A stretch of 55,639 nucleotides of DNA, from NCBI GenBank assembly GCA_020852835.1, contig JADZAC010000042.1, positions 1 to 55,639 of the forward strand, given 5' to 3'. Source of the stretch: Flavobacteriales bacterium (GTDB lineage Bacteria > Bacteroidota > Bacteroidia > Flavobacteriales_F > PHOS-HE28). Positions within the stretch are counted from its first letter, which is position 1, and the number at the start of each line of letters is the position of its first letter. The position numbers were made by a program, and so were the translations under genes. This document shows, piece after piece, positions 48,469 to 55,639 of this stretch. The notes below the pieces were generated by a model. That model was not told the origin of the DNA and did not search any database. It worked only from the letters and a program-made list of their open reading frames with translations.

Positions 48469-49970
48469 GGAAGCTCATCGTGGTACAGGACCCGAAGATC
48501 TTCAAGCTGGGCGCCCCGGGCGTTGAGGTGGTGTCCAGCAAGGACTACCTCACCGAGCCCCGGTTCGCCCAGCTGAAGAACACGCGCATCTTCAACCTGG
48601 CCCGCAGCTTCAACTATCAAAGCCGGGGCTACTATGTAAGCCTGCTCGCCGAAGCCCGCGGCCACAAGGTGATCCCCAGCGCCAAGACCATCCTGGACCT
48701 CAAGAACCCCCGGATCGTCAAAGTGCTTTCGCGTGACCTCGACGAGGTGATCCAGCAAAGCCTGGGGCACAAGGAAAAGCACGACTTCACCCTCAGCGTG
48801 TATTTCGGCCGCAACGTGAACCCGCGCTACGACAAGCTCGCCCACGAACTCTACAAAGTCTTCGAGGCGCCCTTGATGCGTGCCCGCTTCGTGAAGGGCG
48901 AAAAATGGGAACTGCGCGCCATCCGGCCGGTGCCCTACAAGGAGATCGAAGCCGAGCATGTGCCATTGCTCAAGCGCTTTGCCGCTGAATACTTCAGCAA
49001 AAAACGCTACGACACCGCCCGCGAGGACCGCAGTGCCTACGACCTCGCCATACTGGTGAACCCGGAGGACAAGGCTGCGCCTTCCAACAAACGCGCCATC
49101 GTGAAATTCAGGCAGGCCGCCGAAGAGCTGGGGTTCCGCGTGGACATCATCGGCGCGGACGCCATCGACCGCCTGGGTGAGTACGACGCCCTGTTCATCC
49201 GCGAGAACACCTACGTGGACAACCACACCTACCGCATGGCCCGCCGCGCCCAGCGCGAAGGCCTGGCCGTGATGGATGCGCCCGGCGCCATCCTTAAATG
49301 CAACAACAAGGTGTACCTGGCCGAGGTGATGGAAACCCACCACATTCCCACGCCGCGCACCCTGATCGTGCACAACGAGAACAGGCATACCGTTGGTGCC
49401 GCCTTGGGGTTCCCCGTGGTGCTGAAACTGCCCGACAGCACCTTCAGCATCGGCGTGGAGAAGGCACGCACCCCGCAGGAATTGGACGAAAAACTGGACA
49501 AGCTGCTCGCCGAGAGCGACCTGGCCGTGGCCCAGGAATACATGCCCAGTGATTTCGACTGGCGCGTGGGCGTGCTGGACGGCCAGCCGCTCTACGTGTG
49601 CAAATACTTCATGGCGCGCGGCCACTGGCAGATCTACAACTGGAGCAGCACCAGCAAGCAGGACGAAACCGGCGATTTCGCCACGGTGCAGGTGGCCGAG
49701 TGCCCCAAGCACATCCTGGAGGCCGCCCTCAAGGCCGTGCGCGCCATGGTGGGCGACCAAGGCCTCTTCGGCGTGGACGTGAAGGAGCACAACGGCAAAG
49801 CCTACGTGATCGAGGTGAACGAATGCCCCAACATCGACCACGGCGTGGAGGATATGGAACTGGGCGACGAGATCTACCGCCGCATCATCGGCTCGCTGAA
49901 AAAAACCATCGAACGCAAGATCGGCCTCGCACCGCCCGAAGCGGCGCTGTCCAACCCGCCTAAAACATGA
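48465..49970 (+). CDS. RimK-type ATP-grasp ligase with RLAN N-terminal domain
   Basis: A 501-residue enzyme. The first 190 residues are the RLAN domain (MRKLIVVQDPKIFKLG, FNLARSFNYQSRGYYVSLLAEARGH); the C-terminal half is ATP-grasp: NNKVYLAEVMETHHIPTPRTL, GFPVVLKLPDSTFSIGV, FDWRVGVLDGQPLYVCKYF, and FGVDVKEHNGKAYVIEVNECPN with metal-binding Glu and Asn. It should form an amide or peptide bond between a carboxylate and an amine, as RimK adds glutamate. It sits in the middle of a coupled set with a peptidase and a GCS2-type ligase. Confidence 0.92.
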   Translation: MRKLIVVQDPKIFKLGAPGVEVVSSKDYLTEPRFAQLKNTRIFNLARSFNYQSRGYYVSLLAEARGHKVIPSAKTILDLKNPRIVKVLSRDLDEVIQQSLGHKEKHDFTLSVYFGRNVNPRYDKLAHELYKVFEAPLMRARFVKGEKWELRAIRPVPYKEIEAEHVPLLKRFAAEYFSKKRYDTAREDRSAYDLAILVNPEDKAAPSNKRAIVKFRQAAEELGFRVDIIGADAIDRLGEYDALFIRENTYVDNHTYRMARRAQREGLAVMDAPGAILKCNNKVYLAEVMETHHIPTPRTLIVHNENRHTVGAALGFPVVLKLPDSTFSIGVEKARTPQELDEKLDKLLAESDLAVAQEYMPSDFDWRVGVLDGQPLYVCKYFMARGHWQIYNWSSTSKQDETGDFATVQVAECPKHILEAALKAVRAMVGDQGLFGVDVKEHNGKAYVIEVNECPNIDHGVEDMELGDEIYRRIIGSLKKTIERKIGLAPPEAALSNPPKT

Positions 49971-51199
49971 GCGAGCAAAAACCCTACGGCCTGTTCGAAG
50001 TGGCCGGTATCGAGCTGGAATACATGGTAGTGGACCGCGACACCCTGCGCGCCAGCCCCACGGTTGACCAACTGTTCAAGGAGGTCACCGGCCAGATCAC
50101 CGGCGATGTGCAACGTGGTGAGGTGGACTGGAGCAACGAGCTCACCGCCCATGTGCTGGAACTGAAAACCGCCAAGCCCACCCCGGACATCCCCGGCTTC
50201 CGCGCAAAGTTCGCCGCCGAGGTACGCGCCATCAACGCCCTGCTCGCCAAGCGCAACCGGATGCTGCTGCCCACCGCCGCCCATCCGCTGTTCGACCCCT
50301 TCACTGAAACCGTGCTGTGGCCGCACGACTACCATGATGTGTACGAGCTCTACAACCGCATCTTCGATTGCCGGGGCCACGGCTGGAGCAACCTGCAGAG
50401 CGTGCACCTCAACCTGCCCTTCGCCAACGACGAGGAGTTCGGAAAGCTGCACACGGCCATCCGCCTGCTGCTGCCCATCATTCCCGCGCTCAGCGCCAGC
50501 TCCCCCATTCTCGACGGCAAGCCCGCCGGCTTCCTCGATGCCCGCATGCAGGCCTACCTCCACCACCAGGAGCGCCTGCCCCAGCTCATGGGCAGCCTGA
50601 TCCCCGAGGCCGTGCTCACTGAAGAGGAATACTACCGCGAGATCTTCGCCCCCATTGGCAAGGCCATGGCCCCCTTTGATACCCAGGGCATCATGGACCA
50701 CCAGTTCGCCAACTCGCGCGGCGCCATCGCCCGCTTCGATCGCGGTGCCATCGAGATCCGCGTGGTGGACATCCAGGAGTGCCCCGGAGCCGACCTGGCC
50801 ATCGCCGAGCTGATCATCGCCACGCTCAAAGCCCTCACCGAAGGGCGATGGGTGAGCCAGTACCTGCAACGCGCATGGCACCATAAGGACCTGCTCAAGC
50901 TCTTCAACAAGGTGATCCGGCGCGCGGACGGGGCGCGCATCAAAAACCATGACTTCCTGCTGATGTTCGGATTGGACCGACAGGAAGCCACCGCCCGGGA
51001 ACTATGGGCCCATATCTTCGGTGAAGTGGGCGGCACAATGAGCGCGGATGCACAAGGCTGCATCAACCACATCCTGGCGCAGGGCTGTTTGGCGGCCCGC
51101 ATCCTTGCAAAAACCGGCCCCAAGCCCGATGCCGCACGCATCATCGCCGTGTACAAGGAATTGGCGCAATGCCTGCAGGAAGACCGCCAATTGGCATGA
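49967..51199 (+). CDS. GCS2-type carboxylate-amine ligase
   Basis: A 410-residue enzyme of the glutamate-cysteine ligase 2 superfamily. FEVAGIELEYMVVDRDT contains the family's G-x-E-x-E metal-binding pattern; GHGWSNLQSVHLNLPFAND, DHQFANSRGAIARFDRGAIEIRVVDIQ and ECPGADLAIAE follow. Substrates are not the glutamate and cysteine of glutathione synthesis by default; many members join other amino acids. It overlaps both neighbours by ATGA and probably works with the ATP-grasp ligase upstream. Confidence 0.9.
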   Translation: MSEQKPYGLFEVAGIELEYMVVDRDTLRASPTVDQLFKEVTGQITGDVQRGEVDWSNELTAHVLELKTAKPTPDIPGFRAKFAAEVRAINALLAKRNRMLLPTAAHPLFDPFTETVLWPHDYHDVYELYNRIFDCRGHGWSNLQSVHLNLPFANDEEFGKLHTAIRLLLPIIPALSASSPILDGKPAGFLDARMQAYLHHQERLPQLMGSLIPEAVLTEEEYYREIFAPIGKAMAPFDTQGIMDHQFANSRGAIARFDRGAIEIRVVDIQECPGADLAIAELIIATLKALTEGRWVSQYLQRAWHHKDLLKLFNKVIRRADGARIKNHDFLLMFGLDRQEATARELWAHIFGEVGGTMSADAQGCINHILAQGCLAARILAKTGPKPDAARIIAVYKELAQCLQEDRQLA

Positions 51200-51888
51200 A
51201 CGAGTTGTTCCTCAGCTGCGAGCACGGAGGCAACGATGTGCCGCCGGAACTGCAGCACTGCTTCGCCGGGCATGCGAAGGTGCTGAACACCCACCGCGGA
51301 TATGACATCGGCGCGCTGGACCTCTTCCACCGCCTGGTGCCGCTGGCCGCGGCATCCACGTTCACCACGCTCTCACGCCTGTGCATCGAAATGAACCGTT
51401 CCGAAGGACACCGGCAGCAGTTCTCCGCATTCACGGCGGGTGTGGAACCCGCACGCAAGCAGCACTTGCTGGCCTTATACCGGACCTACCGCAACGCGAT
51501 CATCGAGGATATCCAAACCCGGATCGCTGCGGGCAATGCCGTATTGCACGTGGCCGTGCACAGTTTCACCCCCGTGCTTGACGGCGTGGAGCGCAGGCTG
51601 GACGTAGGCCTGCTGTACGACCCGCAGCGCACGGCGGAACGCGCCTTCGCCATGGCCTGGCGCAAGGCCCTCCGCCAACGTTTGCCCGCCATGGCCGTGC
51701 GCATGAACCAGCCGTACAAGGGTGTTTCCGACGGGCTTCCTACCGCGTTGCGCAACCGTTTTCCAAAAGGGTACGCAGGGTTGGAACTGGAGGTGAACCA
51801 ACGCTTCGCCACCAACAACCGCATGGAGCCCCGCTTGGCCTCGGCACTGCACGACAGCATGGCGGAGGTGCTGAAGCAGGGCTGGTAG
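51196..51888 (+). CDS. N-formylglutamate amidohydrolase family protein
   Basis: A 230-residue hydrolase of the FGase superfamily. ELFLSCEHGGNDVPPEL near the start gives the metal-binding His; RGYDIGALDL, CIEMNRSEG and VAVHSFTPVLDG are the other conserved segments, and GLELEVNQRF lies near the C-terminus. It cleaves an N-acyl-glutamate-like or peptide amide in family members. It begins within the stop of the GCS2-type gene (ATGA). In this context it may trim or recycle the product of the two ligases. Confidence 0.88.
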   Translation: MNELFLSCEHGGNDVPPELQHCFAGHAKVLNTHRGYDIGALDLFHRLVPLAAASTFTTLSRLCIEMNRSEGHRQQFSAFTAGVEPARKQHLLALYRTYRNAIIEDIQTRIAAGNAVLHVAVHSFTPVLDGVERRLDVGLLYDPQRTAERAFAMAWRKALRQRLPAMAVRMNQPYKGVSDGLPTALRNRFPKGYAGLELEVNQRFATNNRMEPRLASALHDSMAEVLKQGW

Positions 51889-51955
51889 CATCGCGGGCCG
51901 CCATCAACGCAGTGTTCCGCACCTTTGCGCCCCGACACCCATCCATAAACACCCT

Positions 51956-53296
51956 ATGCGCTCCATACTGCTGCTCGGCGCCGGCCGCTCCGCTTCCTCC
52001 CTGATCGAGTACCTGCTAAAGCATGCGGCCCAACAGCAGTGGACGCTCACCGTGGCCGAGCGCGACCTGGCCCAGGCACGCAAACTGGTGCAGGGCGGCG
52101 AAGGTGCCGCGCATGTGGTGGAACTCGATGCCGCGCAAGCCGAGGCCCGCGCCGCGTTGATCGCCGGTCACGACCTGGTGATCAGCATGCTGCCGGCCTT
52201 CATGCACATGGACGTGCTGCGCGATTGCCTGCGTTTGCGCAAGCACGTGATCACTCCGAGCTATGTGCCCGATGCCCTTTGGCCCATGGATGCGGAATTC
52301 AAGCAGGCCGGGCTCACGGTGCTCAACGAAATGGGCGCCGATCCCGGCATCGACCACATGAGCGCCATGCGCATACTGGACGGCCTGCGGGCCAAAGGCG
52401 CACGCATGGAGGCCTTTGAGAGCTATTGCGGCGGGCTGGTGGCGCCGGAAAGCGACGACAATCCCTGGGGCTACAAGTTCAGCTGGAACCCGCGGAACGT
52501 GGTGCTGGCCGGCCAGGGGCCGGCAGCCCGGTACATCCACCACGGCCAACTGAAATACATCCCCTATCACCAGCTCTTCCGCCGCACAACCCGGGTGGCG
52601 CTTCCCGGGCTGGGCGCCTTCGACGGCTACGCCAACCGCGACTCGCTGAAGTACCGCGGCATCTACGGCATTGCCGACATCCCTACCATGCTGCGCGGAA
52701 CCCTGCGCAAGGAAGGTTATTGTGAAGCGTGGGATGCCTTGGTGCAATTGGGCTGCACCGAGGACGGCTTCAACCTGGAACTGCCTGCGGAAGCCACTTG
52801 GACGGACTACCTCTGCGCCTTCCTGCCCGAAGGCGGCGGCACCGATGTGCGCTTGGCCACCGCTAAGTACTTGGGGTTGGAACCCACCGGCCGGGCGATG
52901 AAGAAGTTGGAGTGGCTGGGCCTCTTCGGCACGGGTGCCATCGGGCAAGCCGGCCTTACACCAGCTGCCACCCTGCAGCGCCTGTTGGAATCCAAGTGGG
53001 TGCTGGGCCCCGGCGACAAGGACCTGTTGGTCATGTGGCACCGCTTCCGATACACCGTGGAAAACTGCACCCGGGAGATCCACGCCTCCCTTTCGGTCAT
53101 CGGCCGGGACAGCATACACACCGCCATGGCCCAGTGCGTGGGACTGCCCATCGGCATTGGCGCCAAGCTGCTGCTCAACGGCCAAGTGCGCCAGCACGGC
53201 GTGCTATTGCCCTTGGCGCCCGGGCTGTACAACCCCATTTTGGATGAGCTGGCCGAGCTGGGCATTGCCTTCCGCGAACAGGAGGTGGAGGCTTGA
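51956..53296 (+). CDS. saccharopine dehydrogenase-like protein
   Basis: A 446-residue NAD(P)-dependent enzyme. The Rossmann start is SILLLGAGRSASSLIEYLL; ISMLPAFMHMDVLRDCLRL, LNEMGADPGIDHMSAMRIL and ESYCGGLVAPESDDNPWGYKF match the saccharopine reductase/dehydrogenase family closely, broken only by usual substitutions. It would interconvert saccharopine with alpha-aminoadipate semialdehyde and glutamate in lysine metabolism. It follows the amide-ligation cassette by 67 bases with a CACCTTTG element at 51918-51925, so it is probably a separate unit. Confidence 0.9.
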   Translation: MRSILLLGAGRSASSLIEYLLKHAAQQQWTLTVAERDLAQARKLVQGGEGAAHVVELDAAQAEARAALIAGHDLVISMLPAFMHMDVLRDCLRLRKHVITPSYVPDALWPMDAEFKQAGLTVLNEMGADPGIDHMSAMRILDGLRAKGARMEAFESYCGGLVAPESDDNPWGYKFSWNPRNVVLAGQGPAARYIHHGQLKYIPYHQLFRRTTRVALPGLGAFDGYANRDSLKYRGIYGIADIPTMLRGTLRKEGYCEAWDALVQLGCTEDGFNLELPAEATWTDYLCAFLPEGGGTDVRLATAKYLGLEPTGRAMKKLEWLGLFGTGAIGQAGLTPAATLQRLLESKWVLGPGDKDLLVMWHRFRYTVENCTREIHASLSVIGRDSIHTAMAQCVGLPIGIGAKLLLNGQVRQHGVLLPLAPGLYNPILDELAELGIAFREQEVEA

Positions 53297-53349
53297 AGCC
53301 GGAGCCGCCGGGTGGAACAGGGCATGTTCACCTGCTCTACGGCCGCCGG

Positions 53350-54057
53350 TCAGAAATGCAGTTCCAGTTCGCTCAACAACCTGCGGTATTCGGCCGTGAA
53401 ATGACCTTTGGCGTCCTGAAGGGTTAAGTTTTCTTGGACGGTTGGGACCTGATTGCTTGAAAACTCGGCCAGCATGCGCTTGGGCGCCTTGCCCGCGCGG
53501 TAGCACACGGAACCGGTGCGCAACGGGAAGAACCCATGGGCAGCGGCCACGCCGCACACGTCGGCCCAACGGTCCGCCGGTATGATCATAATGAGGCGGC
53601 CGCTCTTGGCCATGCCGCGCACCACCGCCCGGAACAGGTCTTCCATGGAGAGCTTTCCTTCGTGCTTGGCCGTGGCCATACGGGCATCAAACGAGGCGGA
53701 ATGCCCCTTGTAGAAGGGCGGGTTGCAGAGCACCAGGTCGTACTTGGCGGCAGGCTGCCATTGGCGTATGTCGGCCTGATGCACCCGGATGCGCCCGTGC
53801 CAAGGGCTGGACCGCACATTTTCTGCCGCCTGCACTGCAGCCCGAGGATCCAGTTCCACGGCATCAATGCGGGCTGCCGGGCAAAACTGTGCGGCGATCA
53901 ACGCCAGCACGCCGGTTCCCGTGCCGATGTCCAAAACGCTGTATGCGCCGGAATAGCACGTCCAGGCGCCGAGCAGTACGCTGTCCGTGCCCACCTTCAT
54001 GGCGCAGCGGTCCTGGTGCACGGTGAATTGCTTGAACTTGAAGAACGCGTTGGGCAT
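53350..54057 (-). CDS. trmN6: tRNA1(Val) (adenine(37)-N6)-methyltransferase
   Basis: A 235-residue methyltransferase. SAM motif VLDIGTGTG lies at 41-49 and the N6-adenine catalytic NPPF at 112-115; FKFKQFTVHQDRCAMKVGTDSVLLGAW is the typical YfiC N-terminus, in pieces. It modifies A37 of tRNA1(Val) in E. coli. It is the last gene of the rpsP-rimM-trmN6 unit, starting 12 bases after the rimM stop. Confidence 0.92.
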   Translation of the reverse strand: MPNAFFKFKQFTVHQDRCAMKVGTDSVLLGAWTCYSGAYSVLDIGTGTGVLALIAAQFCPAARIDAVELDPRAAVQAAENVRSSPWHGRIRVHQADIRQWQPAAKYDLVLCNPPFYKGHSASFDARMATAKHEGKLSMEDLFRAVVRGMAKSGRLIMIIPADRWADVCGVAAAHGFFPLRTGSVCYRAGKAPKRMLAEFSSNQVPTVQENLTLQDAKGHFTAEYRRLLSELELHF

Positions 54058-54069
54058 GCGCCAACTGGA

Positions 54070-54612
54070 TCAATGGCCCCGGTAGAGCTCCACCAGGCCG
54101 GGCGGGGTGCGCACCACCAGGTGGCCGGAATCCAGATCGATGCCCACGACCATTTGCTCCACCATGGGGATCAGGATCTCGTGGTCGCCATGGCGCACCA
54201 CCATCACGGGGTGGTCTTCGGTGCCATCGGTGCCCACTACTTCGCCTAATGGCCCGTGCTCTTCGTCCAGCACGTGCATGCCGATGAGCTCTTCCGGGTC
54301 GAGGCCTTCCTCCTCATCCTCCCCTTCCGGCGGCAGTTCATGTCCGGGCGGGGCAAATACCGGGGCGTTCACCAGGAATGCGGCAGCCTGCGGGTTGTCA
54401 ATGTCCTCGAACTTCACCACGGCTCCCGCACGGGGGTGCTCGTGGATGTGGCTGATAAAAAAGGGCACGCGTGAACCATCGAGCTCCACGAAGAGCACGC
54501 CTGCTCCATGGATCTCGGCGAGGTTGATCCCGTCCAGGCGCAAGGCCAGCTCACCGCGATTGCCCCAAGGCTTTCCCAAGGAGCCCACTGGATGCAACTT
54601 GCTGTAGGGCAT
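54070..54612 (-). CDS. rimM: ribosome maturation factor RimM
   Basis: A 180-residue protein. The RimM N-terminal barrel is seen in VGSLGKPWGNRGELALRLDG and VLFVELDGSRVPFFISHI; the C-terminal PRC-barrel begins GMHVLDEEHGPLGEVVG and includes the DHEILIPMVEQMVVGIDLDSG segment. An acidic insert, PPEGEDEEEGLDPEE, joins the two. RimM assists 30S maturation around S19. The ATG 54612 (MPYSKLHPVG) starts the domain directly. It is downstream of rpsP with a hairpin in between. Confidence 0.94.
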   Translation of the reverse strand: MPYSKLHPVGSLGKPWGNRGELALRLDGINLAEIHGAGVLFVELDGSRVPFFISHIHEHPRAGAVVKFEDIDNPQAAAFLVNAPVFAPPGHELPPEGEDEEEGLDPEELIGMHVLDEEHGPLGEVVGTDGTEDHPVMVVRHGDHEILIPMVEQMVVGIDLDSGHLVVRTPPGLVELYRGH

Positions 54613-54649
54613 GGCAGGCGGTGAAGATAGGAGCGCGGGCGGCAAGCAA

Positions 54650-54678
54650 AAGGCCCGGCACCTTGCGGGCCGGGCCTT
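54650..54678 (-). terminator. hairpin between rpsP and rimM
   Basis: Arms aaggcccggc (54650-54659) and gccgggcctt (54669-54678) form a 10-base stem over a 9-base loop, followed on the minus strand by TTGC rather than a long T run. It may be a partial terminator or attenuator that lowers rimM relative to rpsP expression. Confidence 0.65.
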
Positions 54679-54694
54679 GCTGGTTTGTTGGGGC

Positions 54695-55225
54695 TCAGGC
54701 TTGCTCCTGGGCCTCGCCACCTTCGGCGGGAGGAGCTTCCTCCGCAGGGGCTTCAGTGGCAACTGCAGCGGCCAATTTGGCCGTGAGGGCATCCGCGCGG
54801 TCGTGGGATTTTTTAGTTTCCACGGCCACACGCTCCTTGTAAGCGGACGCTGCGGCGTCGTTCAGGCGGCTGCGCTTGGCTTCCACCTTGGCTTGCTTCT
54901 CGTTCATCCACACCTCAAAGCGGCGGTCGGCCTCGGCCTGGTCAAAGGCGCCCTTCTTCACGCCGTTCTGCAGGTGGTTCTTGTAGATCACGCCGGTGTA
55001 GCTGAGGATGGCCCGGGCGGTATCGCTGGGCTGTGCACCCATCTGCAGCCATTGCAGGGCCTTCTCCCGGTCCACCTCCACCATGGCGGGGGCTACGTTG
55101 GGGTTGTAGGCACCGATGCGTTCGATGTATTTGCCATCGCGCGGGGAGCGCTGGTCGGCCACCACCACGTGGTAGTAGGCGTTGCCTTTCTTGCCTTTTC
55201 TCTGAAGGCGGATGCGGGTCGGCAT
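54695..55225 (-). CDS. rpsP: 30S ribosomal protein S16
   Basis: A 176-residue protein whose first 85 residues are S16: MPTRIRLQRKGKKGNAYYHV, VADQRSPRDGKYIERIGAYNP, DREKALQWLQMGAQPSDTA. The remainder is a charged and then Ala/Glu-rich extension (from about residue 90), as is common in Bacteroidota and longer than the 82-residue E. coli protein. The ATG at 55225 was chosen because it opens the conserved N-terminus; the frame continues upstream without coding character. It leads the rpsP-rimM-trmN6 operon. Confidence 0.96.
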   Translation of the reverse strand: MPTRIRLQRKGKKGNAYYHVVVADQRSPRDGKYIERIGAYNPNVAPAMVEVDREKALQWLQMGAQPSDTARAILSYTGVIYKNHLQNGVKKGAFDQAEADRRFEVWMNEKQAKVEAKRSRLNDAAASAYKERVAVETKKSHDRADALTAKLAAAVATEAPAEEAPPAEGGEAQEQA

Positions 55226-55326
55226 GTCGCTGTTTGTTTTAGGGCCCTTTTCGTTAAGGGTCGGCAAATGTCGGCATTTTTGTTGAATTGGCAAGTGCCT
55301 GGATCCCCCTGGTGGGGAAGAACTGC

Positions 55327-55639
55327 TTAGTGCATGGGCACCACCCGCGCGGTGCGTTGGTTGTCCACCACCACCAGGTACAGCGCGGAGAGTTGGCTAG
55401 TGAAGAGTATGCCTTCGCTGCGGCCCGCCGCACTGCTTGCCCAACGCTCCAGCACCAAGCGCCCTTGGGCATCGTACACCTTCAGCTGGTGTGCCCCGTC
55501 GCTGAGGCCCAGCAGGGTGAGTTCACCATTGGCCGCCCAAGCCAGCTGCAGGGTATGGTCCACCGGGTCCTCATCTTCCAAGCCCAGGGTGCTGCACAGC
55601 GCATCATACGCGCCCAAGTAGCGCAACAGCCCTTGACCG
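55327..55639 (-). CDS. C-terminal part of a T9SS type A sorting-domain protein (partial)
   Basis: The minus-strand frame is open to the right edge, so the gene continues outside the window; 103 codons are present. The last 75 residues fit a T9SS sorting domain: LQLAWAANGELTLLGL, HQLKVYDAQGRLVLERW, and the closing SALYLVVVDNQRTARVVPMH strand pair. The upstream part (GLEDEDPVDHTLQLAW) is a linker. The cargo domain is not visible. It is upstream of rpsP on the same strand, with 101 bases between. Confidence 0.78.
   Translation of the reverse strand, partial: GQGLLRYLGAYDALCSTLGLEDEDPVDHTLQLAWAANGELTLLGLSDGAHQLKVYDAQGRLVLERWASSAAGRSEGILFTSQLSALYLVVVDNQRTARVVPMH

Overview
The window is a GC-rich stretch (above 60% by eye) of a chromosome from a member of the Bacteroidota. 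The evidence is type IX secretion (T9SS) C-terminal sorting domains (left edge, 1946-4576, right edge, possibly 4773-5393), a type B ribosomal protein L31, an OmpA protein with thrombospondin type 3 repeats, a MarR-YceI pair, few recognisable Shine-Dalgarno sequences, and many copies of the Bacteroidota promoter element TAnnTTTG or its TAnnTTCG variant. The high GC content would fit one of the GC-rich environmental Flavobacteriales-like lineages, but that placement is inference. I see no plasmid, phage or intact insertion sequence.

Layout. 1-7314: end of a T9SS cargo gene, PhoH-like ATPase, a large secreted T9SS protein, a small secreted protein, then a zinc-dependent phospholipase C/S1-P1-like protein with a ComB-like phosphatase. 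7315-7811: gene-free block of three repeat families. 7812-11989 (minus): epimerase, methyltransferase, glycosyltransferase and gcvT. 12071-18121 (plus): FlaA1/CapD-type nucleotide-sugar dehydratase, a conserved hypothetical, a four-helix-bundle gene flanked by inverted heptamer arrays, a thioesterase, a DUF4197 lipoprotein, a nucleoside phosphorylase and a SirB1-like protein. 18108-29592 (minus): a compact ten-gene polysaccharide operon, mostly joined by 4-base ATGA overlaps. It holds a flippase fused to half a glycosyltransferase, a second flippase, two polymerase/ligase-type membrane proteins, two GT4 glycosyltransferases, a FemAB-like acyltransferase, a deacetylase, a DegT aminotransferase and a PglC-type initiating sugar transferase.

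29717-41836: NfeD-SPFH pair, MarR/YceI with a palindromic operator candidate, two paralogous NGGFE-domain surface proteins (one with OmpA), tRNA-Gly(CCC) and tRNA-Pro(CGG), several small genes, L31, a beta-helix lipoprotein, a LuxC-like acyl-CoA reductase divergent from a 2[4Fe-4S] ferredoxin, and a RimB-like aspartyl peptidase. 41837-42853: about 1 kb of gene-free DNA dense in hairpins and short repeats. 42854-55639: Ogt, PaaI-type thioesterase and thiolase, a secreted protein, a YdeI-like protein, a translationally coupled cassette (C39-like peptidase, RimK-type ATP-grasp ligase, GCS2-type ligase, N-formylglutamate amidohydrolase), a saccharopine dehydrogenase-like protein, the rpsP-rimM-trmN6 operon and the end of another T9SS cargo gene.

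How the genes work together. The two glycan loci complement each other: the dehydratase at 12071 can feed the aminotransferase at 18732, and that product could be loaded on lipid by the sugar transferase at 18108, extended by the GT4 enzymes, flipped and polymerised. The cassette at 47761-51888 looks like a peptide or amino-acid amide ligation system. The most unusual items are the four-helix-bundle gene with its inverted heptamer arrays, the flippase/half-glycosyltransferase fusion, the ATP-grasp/GCS2 cassette, the hairpin-rich 41.8-42.8 kb region, and a recurring promoter-to-start spacing that implies near-leaderless transcripts.
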